Assembly: GCA_019915135.1 (NCBI GenBank)
Contig: JAHLMK010000007.1
Location: 2,046,001 to 2,110,000, forward strand
Length of the DNA stretch: 64,000 nucleotides
DNA from: Strobilurus pachycystidiatus
Lineage: Eukaryota > Basidiomycota > Agaricomycetes > Agaricales > Physalacriaceae
Direction: 5' to 3'
Below are positions 21,398 to 32,077 of this stretch, in pieces; the stretch's first letter is position 1, and each line of letters opens with the position of its first letter. A model generated the notes under the pieces. It was not told the origin of the DNA, searched no databases, and saw only the letters and a program-made list of their open reading frames with translations. A program made the position numbers and the translations under genes.

Positions 21398-23830
21398 TCA
21401 GGACTCGGACACATACCTGGTGACAACAGCGGCAGATCGTCCCCGTCGTGGAGCTCTGGATCCTTGATCGTCCTCGCGCGCCTTCACCCGCTTGTTCGGT
21501 TTCCGTGTATCCAGTCCCGTATCCGGCTCCTTGCGCTTCGAGGATCTCGTCTCCCGTACCGGCAGTGTAGTCTGTGCTACGTGGCCCGCGCGCCCTTTGA
21601 GACGAGTAGCAGGTTGAGCGGTGGCAGGGGCGGCACCTGCAACGCGTCGCGGGCGTCCACGACCACGACGAAGGGTCGGCACCTCCTCTTCTTCATCCTC
21701 TTCGTCCCCCTCCTCCGTATCCTTCTCCTCCTTCCTCTCCTCTTCTTCCTCCTCCTCTTCTTCTCCTTCATCCTTTTCCTCCTCTTCGTCGACAACCATT
21801 CTACGTCCGCGCCGGCGTGGCGACACCTGGATGTCCTCATCCTCCGCGGCCTCCGCGTCCGCGGGGGGTTGAGACCAATTGGAAGGAGACGGTGATGCTG
21901 GGCGAGGTGTGTGGGAGCGGATAGGAGTCGGGGTCTTATGCTGCAGCGGGGGGGTGGATTGCCGATGCGACGTTTCGTCCCCCTCCATTGGAGTAGCTGG
22001 GGTGGGTGACGCCGGTGGAGTTAGCTTGCTGTGATGAGGGGGACGCCGGCGGCGGAATCTCACTCTCCCCGGGCAGGGACTCACCCGCGTAGAAGCGGAA
22101 CGCCGGTCGGCTCTCCTTGAGAAACTTAACGACATCGTACATGACACCCCAGTCCGTGCTCGCATCCGCCAGGTTGCGAGGAAGGTGGTACTTGTTCGTG
22201 TCGTATGCCTTGGCAGCGACGTTCCATGACCACGGAATCGCAGGTCCAGTCTCTCCTTCATCAGTCCGTCAGCAAAAGTTCATTTGTTAACAGGGAACAA
22301 AGCGGCTTACTGTACAATCCTTGAAGGTATTCCAGTAGGTACTCCTGAACTTCGGCGAGGGAGCTTGCGGCGACATCCAGCGTAAAGAGGCGAATCCCTT
22401 CCTCGTCCCGTTCAATGGGAACCGATGATAGGGCTATGACAAGTTAGCGCCAGTGCTTGCGATGGCCAGATCTCGACGTACCTTTCTCCAGTGACTGGGC
22501 AGACCAAAATTTCCAGATGCTTCGGAAGTCACCAAACTTCTTGATGGGTCGTTCAGAGGCGAAATCGACGTTTTTGAAGTGATTCTCGGAGGCCGGATCC
22601 GCATGTACATGCAAGCTACAGTGCTTGTCAGTGGGAGAGTGATTTGAATCATTGACAATACGTACGTGCCGACCTGGTCTACCTCCATTGTGTCGGTTCG
22701 ACGCGTCCGGAAGAACAACATCAATTCTGCCCCTCCGAGGGGGCCGTCACGATCCGCCACCATCTGAAGCAGGGCGGTCATCGTCGGTACAAAATCGTCG
22801 GTGTTTCTTGGCGGAGAGGGGGATAGATAAGATTCACGAACGAGGGACAAGGCAAAAGAGAGAACGTACTGATCTTGATTCATTGTGCCGGTCTCCACCT
22901 TTGCGATCCACTCCTTCTGCACCTTTGTCCCCAAACAATCCCACATCCTAGACGCCACTGCTGCGAATGCCCCCGCGTGATTGCATTTGGCTTGGATGAC
23001 GAGTTGAAGATCCTCTGCCCAGAAGGGATCGTTCTCGTCGTTGTCGTCCTCGTCCTCGTCGGTGTCATCGTCCTCCTCAGACTCGAGGTCAAACTCCTCC
23101 CTGCTGTGCTGCTTATCCTCTCCCGGGTTTCCTCCTTCGTCACCATCTTCATCTTCCCCTCCCTGCTCGGGTTCGGCCTCCTCGTCATCACCGGCGGGGG
23201 GGGGATCCACGACTTTGGCCTGCTTGATCAATCGGGCGACGCGGGCACGCACGAAAGGGCGACTATGATCCAACCACAACTCTTTCGCGGTTTTGGGTTT
23301 GGCGTAATCGAGTAGGTTGCGGAGTAGTTGCGATGTTGGTGTGATGTCGCTGGAAGGGGAGGAAGAGGAGGCCGCCACCAATTGTTTTTTCTTCCAAGCG
23401 CTCTTGGCGTTGGTGAGCAGGCGCCGTGCTTGAACCTGGCGGGTAGCGGCAGGCAGTGGGTCCGTTTCGTCATTGAAGGCGGGAAACGTCCACAACTTGG
23501 TGAGGAAGTCTTTCTTGAATTTAGACTCGTCGAACCTGTCTCCAGCGTCGAGGGCGGCCAAGAATGGGTCGATGCCATGCTCGCGAATGAGAGCGAGTTG
23601 AGCAGCGCTGAACGGATGCTCTGCCTTTCGTCCCCGAACACCTACAAGACATAAGATTGTTGCTTGCCAACTGACGGGGGGATTGTCTCCATACCTTTAG
23701 GTTTGGCGCTGCTCGCTTGGGGCGCCTTCGGTTTCCTATTCGGTTTGGGTCGCTCGGTCTGCCGGGGGAGAGCGCGAAGTTCTTTGTTCGACAACTTCTT
23801 GCCCTTCTGCTGCGTATCCTTGGTAGCCAT
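21398..23830 (-). CDS. Composite lineage-specific protein, copy 3 (divergent)
   Basis: ATG at 23830 (MATKDTQQKGKK, basic). Exon 1 ends at a gtatgg donor (about 23,694), and exon 2 continues from 23,641 through a helical segment (SAAQLALIREHG) and a long acidic linker to an HMG-like segment (FAAVASRMWDCLGTKVQKEW). Further exons carry LLQMVADRDGPLGGAELMLF, the counterpart of the leucine-rich block of copies 1 and 2, then EYLLEYLQGLY and IPWSWNVAAKAYD. The last exon is Pro/Ser/Glu-rich with RGRGRPRR, an AT-hook-like motif. The junction near 22,085-22,025 gives a frame conflict, so that splice or an indel is unresolved. Function unknown. Confidence 0.6.
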
Positions 23831-24427
23831 CAGGGTGTACGGTGAGAGGAGGCGGTGATGACAGATGCGGCGGTGGGTGTCGGGTAGTGAGAGCTAGAAA
23901 TTCCAGTTGTTGATGAGGGCAGAACGAGAACAAGCAAGCCACACTCACTGGAATCTGAATAATTGAACACAAACAAATGCTTTGTTTGCGTAGTGTTTAA
24001 GTCATTAAGGGTCGTTCGCTCCCATTGTTCATCTAAGTCCGCACGCGCTTAGCATCAATTGAATGGATTAAGACGCCCACATACGGACTTCTCCGGTTAT
24101 GCAATCAACCCATTGTTCTTCCATGCGAGTCCTCAGCTTGAATCAAACGAATTAAGCCAACCATCATCTCACGAATTCGGGGTCAGCTTGAAGCAGACGA
24201 AATAGGAGAACAATAAGTCTCACCTCGGTCGCGAGCTTGACGGCAGCCGATGACCAGACCACACAGACAGAGTGTAGCATACGTAGAGTACTATGTGCAT
24301 AATATTTACTTCAGGCCATACTGATTCAGTTGTAAATGTTCAGGTCATACGTTCACTACTACAGCGAGATCACAAGTCCCTACACCACGAATCAGTCACA
24401 AAAGCACCGATTCGCATGTCAAGTAAC
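23831..24427. other. Intergenic; no gene seen
   Basis: Mostly AT-rich, with the words gaatcaa/cgaattaag and cttgaa.ca.acga repeated loosely. No exon chain or clear repeat boundary is supported. Confidence 0.4.
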
Positions 24428-24899
24428 TTACAGTGTGTCGATGTATTGAAGCACATCTCCCTCCCAACCCGGTGGCAGGTCATCGTTGGTGGCTTGGATG
24501 AAAACAGGTTTAGACGGGTCGGGCGGCACGTCGAAGTACGTGCGCCAGCCCTTGATCGTCCAACTCGACTCGCATACGGCGTCGCAATGGGCGGTGTTCA
24601 GGATGCGAACCTCCAGTTGCTCTCCAATTCCGTGGAGAGCCAGTTGGAATGCGTGGTCGTATAAGTTCATCCGCGCCCCGACGTTGTTCAACATGATGAC
24701 CTGGCGTAGATCGCCCTAAGTATCGTCAGCGTCCTTGTCTTGAGGGTAAACAAGTGGCACGCACCCTTGTGTAAAAAATCAACCTGACCGCTCTGCCGGG
24801 GACCCTCTGGCGTCTCTGGCCCGCCCTCGTAGTCGTGTAGAGATCGATGGTTCGCTGGAACCGTTCTAATGGCTGGGCTGATTTTGCGGCGCGCGGCAT
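24428..24899 (-). CDS. Hypothetical two-exon protein, 140 aa
   Basis: ATG at 24899 (MPRAAKSAQPLERF). Exon 1 is 24899-24765, a 49-bp intron (gtgcgt..acttag) follows, and exon 2 is 24715-24428, both in phase 0. The first half is Arg-rich. The second half has LNNVGARMNLYDHAF and ends with Pro/Asp-rich residues. I do not recognise it. It lies inside the large element between composite copy 3 and the gene at 25.2 kb, same strand as both. Confidence 0.45.
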
Positions 24900-25154
24900 G
24901 ACTGTTAGAATCTAATGAGCAAAGGACGCACACAATGGCAAGGATGCGCGTACCGTGTACTTATTTGGTTGGTCCAGCTTTGCACAGGGAGGCTAAGTAA
25001 AAGAGTTTTTGATATTCACTCCGTAGATACACAGATCCAAACTTATTTGTACTTAGGGCGCGTGTGCTCGGTGTGTCTACGTAATCTGTTGAATCGCATA
25101 GCATGTATCTCATAGCATGTAAGTCGTGAAGTATGATACAGTTCTGGCTCTGAT

Positions 25155-25766
25155 CTAGATATCGTAGAAGATCTCATCTCTCCAGTGATCCCAATGGGGG
25201 AACGCCTCCAACTCCTCCTCCACCAGCGCCAACAGGCGCGTCACGTCAACTCGGAATGGAGTGCGGTATGGGCAGACGACCCAATCCTCAGCGTCGGGAT
25301 CGTAGCGTACAAGGGTGGACCCTGGACCCAGCGCAATCTTGGCTGTCCGCAGGAGTGCGATGTTGTCTTTCAGAGACACCATACCGTCTTCCGCAAAAAG
25401 GCTAAGACGTTTGGGCGCTTGAGTCGGCTGGGGAACAAGTGGAGTGAGCGGAGGACTGCCGATTTGTGGGTGCCGACTCACCGAGAACCATATGATGGTG
25501 CGGACCAGCTTGATGTCGACGCCGTCGGAAGAGAATATGCTGTCGGTATCGTCACTGCCGATAGTCGCACTATCACTGCCGTCATCATCGTTCTCCTCTT
25601 CGACGGCCGTATCCTCTGAGTCTGAGGACATTAACTCGTCGTGATCAGCGTCGGCGATGTTCTGCGGCGCAAGGACGCGCACGCCGGGTGGACTACCACT
25701 GAGACTGATGTCGTTGGGGCGGAGGCGGGATTGGTTGTTCATGGCGTGGGCTAGGGCGTCGTGCAA
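25155..25766 (-). CDS. Hypothetical acidic protein, about 185 aa
   Basis: Exon 1 runs from 25766 (in-frame ATGs at 25766 and 25742) to 25482, a 54-bp intron (gtgagt..ccccag) follows, and exon 2 is 25427-25155. The N-terminal half is Asp/Ser-rich (about residues 40-80). The C-terminal half is mixed alpha/beta with YRTPFRVDVTRLL and ends FPHWDHWRDEIFYDI. No family is recognised. The same-strand neighbours have similar short-intron structure. Confidence 0.45.
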   Translation of the reverse strand: MHDALAHAMNNQSRLRPNDISLSGSPPGVRVLAPQNIADADHDELMSSDSEDTAVEEENDDDGSDSATIGSDDTDSIFSSDGVDIKLVRTIIWFSVSRHPQIGSPPLTPLVPQPTQAPKRLSLFAEDGMVSLKDNIALLRTAKIALGPGSTLVRYDPDAEDWVVCPYRTPFRVDVTRLLALVEEELEAFPHWDHWRDEIFYDI

Positions 25767-26278
25767 AGCGAAAGCGGTATACGGAGGGTTTAAGGCGAGG
25801 ACTCTTATAAACCAATTGTGCTAAGACCACTCACACACATCAGTCTCAATTTGGCTGACAATGGAGTTGAATATCTGCATGTAATGAGCTAGTTTAATCG
25901 ACCAAAAGACAATGGACGGCCCTTTTTGAGTCGCTGGCTTGATTCGGACAACCAAGGCTGGGCGGCGTCCTAGTTTAAACGACCGGTATATTGATTCAGC
26001 CGGGACAATGGTGTGCCCTTGGGGAGTTCGGCGCTGAATCCTGGATCACGATTAGCTCAACCAGACCGTGGTGTGTTGTTGACTCACCTGCTGTATGCCG
26101 CCCGCCACGCTCACTCCCGTGTTTGCCGCGCCACACCGTTCACCAGGCGGGTACCGTGCATGAACCACTATTACATCAGACAGATTAACAAGATACAATA
26201 TACATTAGTTCCACTTAAGAAAATCTGCAATAATCATACAAAATGCTTGTTATAATATGTCCGCGTGTGATGAAGAGT
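25767..26278. other. Intergenic; two short GTTTAA words, no gene
   Basis: Contains tagtttaatcgacc and tagtttaaacgacc near 25,890 and 25,970, resembling the motif array at 20.9 kb but far sparser. No coding support. Confidence 0.35.
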
Positions 26279-29200
26279 CTATACTGTCCCCTTGCGACCA
26301 TGCTGTCTAGTACCTTCCCTTAATTTGGTGAACTCCTCATCTACAGTCTTCCATGCGGGATCCGACGCCAACACCAGCAAGTCCTCGTTCGCTACGATCA
26401 AGTCCTGATGCAGATTGAGGTCCGACTTTCCCGGACCACAACGCTGGACGACAGTTACAGCCCATGCCATTCCATCACCATCCTGTCGATTGAGTAAACG
26501 AATCGGTCGGACAAATCTGCCGACGTGTTCGGGTGCACCTCGAAAGACGATCCAGCAGTGACCATCCGCCGGACGAGTCCCTGGATGTTTAGGTTGGACA
26601 GTACTTGGAGGAATGGGAACGTTGGACTTATTGTCCTTGCGAACGATTACCGTCGAACCGGTTGACGTCAGCGTCGGGCGAATGGTAATAAGCTGCTCCC
26701 TCTTCTTCGCGTTGCTCCCTGGAAGGGGAACCATAATGAGTAGATTGCGAAGGAACGGTTGCATGCACCACGGAAGCGTGTCATCGTATATCGGCCGGAC
26801 CTCAACACGGTGCGAAGGAAGTGAGGAGGGTCCCGCTTGACGATCACCCTCGTCGGGTTGCCACGGTCCCGATGGTGCTTCCCCCAGTGACTCCGGGGGC
26901 GGGGTGGCCGCTTTATCGCGGTCGGAGCCACGGTACACTCGCTGCCGGTCATCTCGCCCTGGTTGGCCCGGCGCTGAAGGGGGGGGCTCGTACGTCTCCG
27001 AAAGTTCCAACTCGTAATACTCTCGCTTTCCCCAAAACCCAGCCCTCGAGTGTAGCGCGCTGAGGGGTGCCATGAGCCGCAACGGCCAATAAGTTCTGGA
27101 AAACAGATTATGAGGTGTTGTTGATTGAGGGCTGCTCAGAACTTACTCAGGATGACAAAGTCGACTGTAGCACATCCACTTCTCCCGAACACCCTCCGGA
27201 CGCAGTCTGTCAAATCGAACCAACACCTTCAGCCCACTCGACGTGCTGTCGTCAATGTTGACGTCTTCCACCGTGCCTGTATCTCCTTTGTTCTCCCCTT
27301 TCCCAACGACGACGACTCGGTGACGAAACCATGGTACCAATCCACTGTATTCCCCTGGCGTTTTCAACTTTGTATACCCGACCTTGGGAATGAAACGCAA
27401 CGGCGGATGTGACGGGGCCATGTTTTCGAGACTCTCCTGGTCGAGAGGGGGAGCATAGGCGGGGACTGCGATAGAGGCGATGGTGGGCTGGGAGGGTGAG
27501 ATCTCGTCGACGAGGGAGCAATTGTTCTTATGTACTCTTACGACCTGTGTTGACAGTTAGCCAACATTCAGTGTAAACATCGCGTTGCACTTACCCGTGG
27601 AATCATTTGGTCTTTATCGTTCAACGAGTGCAACAGTATCGAAACATAACGACGTCTTTGAGATTCATTCTGACTGCGTGTATCCTCACTCTTCTCGGCA
27701 GAAGGTGGAGAGAGGTCGATGACCCAGCCATGTGCGACCTCGCCATCCGCAGAGAAGATGTCCACATTGTCCCCAATGTCGAAGACGCGTATGACGTTGC
27801 TCGCATTCACCACCTGTTCATGTGGTGGGTTGCCGAGGGAGAGGAGGTGAACGGAGGGTGTAATCTTGCCATCAGGCTCTCTATGATCTGCCGCATATCG
27901 GGCTACGGTTCCACGTTCTCCTGTGACTAGATCCTCCACCGTCTCGCCAACCCGAAATATCCAGTTCTCCAAACGAGGGAGGTGTTGGATAGCGTCGATG
28001 ATCACCGGATGACATGACTTTAGCAGGTGGGTGTGAACATGAGGTGGGCAGACGAGGGCGATGGAGAGATGTTTGCGTCGGACGCGTATCACGAGCATAT
28101 CGCATGCAAAAAGATGGGATTTGGTCTCCTCGAACCGAATTGAGTCACCAGGCCGCCTCTTCGCAGGTGCGATGGGTGTTAAATCGTTCTCAAGATTGGG
28201 AGGAAGAAGGGAGGGAGGATGCCGTTTCCCAGGGGCCGGTGGAAGAAGACGGAGGCGCTTCTCGCTCGCCTGCTGCAAGCGTCTCTTGCGCGGGTGGGTC
28301 AGGTTGTCTTCGGGTACGTCTTCCAAGACGTTCTGCACCGAAAACTTGAGACGGGGAACAACAAGGAGAGAAATCCATGCCCCCCCTGGGTCGCGCTCTA
28401 CCCAACCAACATCACCGTCGTACTTGCCTCCTCGGACGAGGACCCAAGTTTGAGTGAAAGACTGTGTTCTGGGTAACGCGACCAGCAAACGCGCATTCGC
28501 TCAACATCGTCAGATATAGGTTTGAGGGAGTGCAAAGACAAGCCGAAAAGTGGGATGCCGGTTTCTACGTCGGTAATGAAGGCCAGCAACTCTTGGAAAG
28601 TGCCGCGCGTTGCGATGTAGAGGGTTGGTTGGGAGGGGGTCTTTTGAGCGGACCACACTTCGACTATGTAATCTTTGGGGAGGGGGCTATCTGCCAGTGC
28701 AGCAAGGATGAGTTCTTGGCGGCGATGAAGTTCTTCGTCCCACTCGCTGCGTGCGGCTTGATCGTTAGAATCCTGAGGGCAAGCGGGCATGGCGAGCAAA
28801 GCTCTCCGTCGGGCAATGGATTCCATGCGTTGGGCGCGATCGGAAACGGACATGTTCTGGACGTGTTTCGCCGCATCCCACATCTCCTTCACTATTGTTT
28901 TTGAGCGTTGAAACTTTGGATCAATAAGTTCAGTGGTTCTAGCAGATACAAATAAGGAAGCGTACGCGGCAGCGTATGGCCCAGATATCGTTTGACGGAT
29001 CCATGAAGAACAGTGGAATTTGCGTCGGACGCTGCTCCTCTTCAGACTGCGGATCGTCTTCGAGGTCGGACGGCTCGTCCACGGCGCCGCCTGGTGGTGA
29101 GGCAATGTCTTCTTTGGTGTCTTGTTGCGAGGGGGAAATCGCCAGGCTCTCAACCCACTGCGTGAACTCCTGCTGTTGACGTGAAGACTGGTCCGGCAAG

Positions 29201-29462
29201 GATAACGCGGCTACAGGAAGAAGGGCATAAGTTTGCATACTTTGCGTCGTTTGGGATACGCACCTTCTGCTGAACCGTCCTCTTCGTCACTAGGCAGATC
29301 CTCCCCCTCCTCCTCCTCTCTCTCCAGGTCCTCATCATCATCGTCGTCGGCTGCCTCCCTGGCCTCTAACGACACGAACTGATTCGGCCTGGCCAGACCC
29401 TGTATATTGGCATTAATGACATCCTTTTTCTTATACTTGACACGGGCACATGTGCCACTCAA
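26279..29462 (-). CDS. Spt5-like transcription elongation protein with KOW motifs
   Basis: Exons run from about 29,462 to 26,279, with introns near 29,260, 28,970, 27,590 and 27,145. The N-terminus has a Glu/Asp run, as in Spt5. Next comes FFMDPSNDIWAIRCR, then a helical/NGN-like stretch (YIATRGTFQELLAFITDV). KOW-type segments follow: TWVLVRGGKYDGDVGWVE, FRVGETVEDLVTGERGTVAR and HRVVVVGKGENKGDTGTVED. The C-terminal third is Pro/Arg-rich with a Trp-containing end. Spt5 binds RNA polymerase II in the nucleus. This copy lies inside a mobile region and differs from a housekeeping Spt5, so I take it as a lineage-expanded relative. The first exon is uncertain: coding signal may continue upstream to about 29,560. 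Confidence 0.65.
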
Positions 29463-29620
29463 ATAATTTCATTACATGCTATTTCTACGACTACTGGTGC
29501 GTGTTTTGCTTACCTTGGCCATTGCGAGCCCGCCGCCACCAATAATTTGATGTCGTGAACGTCGGAGGCGAGATGGAAAAGCTTTGTCAGCAGTCGGAAT
29601 CACGGCCTTGGGGGCCGCAC

Positions 29621-29665
29621 GATCAACTCACAAGTGTACCGGGCCGGTACACTTGTGAGTTGATC
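29621..29665. repeat. Perfect 45-bp palindrome (22-bp arms, 1-nt spacer)
   Basis: Arms are gatcaactcacaagtgtacc plus gg, and their exact reverse complement, separated by one g. It lies just upstream of the Spt5-like gene in DNA with broken coding signal, so it may mark a fold-back duplication. Confidence 0.9.
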
Positions 29666-30269
29666 CAGTCACGGTCTAAGGCGGGCGCCAAACACTGACA
29701 AAGATTTTTCCACCTTGTCCGCACCCACCATGACGATGGGCTGGGCGGGCTGAATAACTGTTTGTGAGACCTCAAGTCGAGAGATCATCTGTAAGTGAGG
29801 CCACAGGCCCAAAAAGTAAGAAAAAAATAGACTAAAAGTTCGGAAATAGAGCGAATAAACAAGGAGAGTCCATGTCGGTAGCTGCGATTTGTGGCGGGGG
29901 CGGGGGGGCGCATCGCGCAACGAGTGGTGAGTCACCCATCTATTCTTTCTTGAAGTCTCGATGCTCAATGCCATTGTTCTCGCCAGGCACCCCAAGACAC
30001 GGAGCCACGCTGTTTGCCACCAAGACGACCCTTTCTTCTGCGCCCACTGCGGCTCCATTCACCACTGGATTAATCGGTCGCCCATTGTTCCCACATGAGA
30101 CAGCAAACGGTGCGGTGGATTGTTTGGTTTAATACAGCCCGATATTGACAATTATCCGTAGATCATATTGTTCGCTCAATACGGACGTGAAATGATACGC
30201 AACCCCCGCCGCGTTCTTATAAGTGCAGGAACTGTTCAACAAGACCACATTCCTCCAGCAATCATCGCC
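29666..30269. other. Intergenic region before the Zn-finger gene
   Basis: No clean exon chain. On the minus strand, remnants such as ADKVEKSLSVFGARLRP end in stops, which suggests a decayed coding fragment running towards the palindrome. Otherwise featureless. Confidence 0.35.
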
Positions 30270-31557
30270 ATGGAACCTACTCGCCTCTCCCAGAAACTCC
30301 GCCCTCAGCCGAAACGAGCTATCGAGTCTCAAATCTACGCCCTCTTGGCCGTCGCATACTCTGCACCCATCAGGTGTAACGCCAACGAAACTCCGGAAGC
30401 CTTCGAGTACCGCCGCTTGGCGCGAGAAGTTGTGCGCTGTTGCGCTTCGGTCCTCTACGACACTCATGGTGGGCGGACCTTCCCACAATGCCCGCGCGGG
30501 CACAAGGTGGTTCGCACCATCAACACCGGCGCAACCAACCATGTCGCCTTTGCTGGTGATGCGGGTTTTGAGGATGTAGGAAAGGAGACTTTCCGGGTAC
30601 GTTGCAACACCTGGCTGGCGGTTATCTCTATCGGCTTACTTCTATTTTGCAGTGCAATACCTGCCAGGAGCAGCTGTACTGCGACGCTCCAACGGGCTTG
30701 ACGATCGCTCAGAAGAAGAGCAGTCGCGAACTTATGGCTGCACTCAAGAGCCGCGAGGAAGCCCGCGACAAGCTTTCCGACGCCAAGAAGTTGGTGAACT
30801 TAGCCAAGAGAGCCGCCGCCAGGAAGCACGCCCAGCCCCCTTCCGCAAAGACGCCCAAAACACCCAAGCGCGCAGCAGCCAGGAAATCCCAGATTCTCCT
30901 CCCCCCTTCCTCCCCTCTTCCACGCTCTTCTCCAAGCGAAGATGCACGTCGCCGCCGCATCATCTCGCAGTACGAAAAACGCGACCTCGAAATCAGAAAC
31001 AGCCAGTCGGATGACGAGATTGATTTGCCCGCCGACGTTACCGCCCCCCCGCTTAATCGTGCTGTAACTAAGCGCTTGCGAAAGGAGGATTCCGATGAAG
31101 AGGTCGAGATCGTTGAGGCCAAGCGCAAGCGCACACGGTGTGTGCCCGTCAAGCAGGAGGACGTGGACATAGACTTGACCTTGGATGACGATGAAGACAA
31201 CAAGGTTCAGCTGGCGATTGATCTGGTATTCTTCTTCGAGGTACGTCTTCTCACTCGAATCAACAGCATTCCCACTCACGCAAATTCCTTGTCCAGCCAA
31301 CCGTCGCGCAAGAGGTTAAGCTCTATATCCCAATCATCGGCGCTATCAAACTCAACGACTATCGCGCTGACCTCGCCAAAGCCGGCGTTGACGGAAACGC
31401 TTGGGAGAGATTCTGTCCCAACATTGGTATGTGGGTAGGCGTCAAATGGGACAGATACTTTGCCATCCCCCAGCCGAACGACCTTATTGCCTTCCGCACG
31501 GCCAATGTCAAGGTCGATGGGCCTCTATTCAATCAATACGTCGACCGCCTCATGTAG
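30270..31557 (+). CDS. Nuclear-type protein with putative Zn-binding cysteines, 391 aa
   Basis: Exons are 30270-30596, 30653-31240 and 31297-31557, all in phase 0, giving 392 codons with the stop. Residues about 70-115 hold CPRGHK and CNTCQEQLYC, a plausible zinc ribbon or treble clef split by the first intron. The middle is highly basic (Lys/Arg/Ala, Pro-rich), then an acidic segment with DLTLDDDEDN follows. The C-terminal 85 aa are globular with WERFCPNIGMWVGVKWDRYF. No family name can be given. It points towards KDZ2 and lies 520 bp upstream of it. Confidence 0.6.
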
Positions 31558-32077
31558 AAATAAATGAGTACTTATCTATTACAAGTTTTCCCGAAAGCCG
31601 TAAACCTAAGAACCATACGTACTCATACACCCTGTTTTGTATCAGCATGTAGTCCCGATAAAATAACTGTACAATATCTTTTCTGATCCTGATACAAACT
31701 TATACTTCGCAATATCTCATAGTCTTGATCCGATGCCAAGCAAAGGTTGGGAGATGACACTCAATGTGGCGTAGGTTAAAGCCAATAACATCGTATTTTT
31801 CCATTGAGCCGAGCGGGAGTCAAGGTCGGCGGCTCAGGCGCATGGACGGTAGGTTTCTTCACTTCACGCTTTACGGTAGCCGGGCCCGACTGATGCGACA
31901 TGTTAAAGGGTCGCGCGCACCCACGTGACCCGACCCGATGAGGACTCCATTGTCTTTTGCTAGGAGTTCCAGGCGCCTCAGCAGGCGAGCCCTAGCCGCC
32001 ATATTCTAGTGCAGGTGAGCCTAGTCTCAACGGCACTTTAGTTAATCGCTCACACCTTCGTATAGTCGAGCGCGAAG
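31558..32077. promoter_or_regulatory. Upstream region of KDZ2; no gene
   Basis: AT-rich at first, then GC-richer near the KDZ2 start. Any promoter function is assumed from position; no TATA box is evident in the last 100 bp. Confidence 0.3.
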
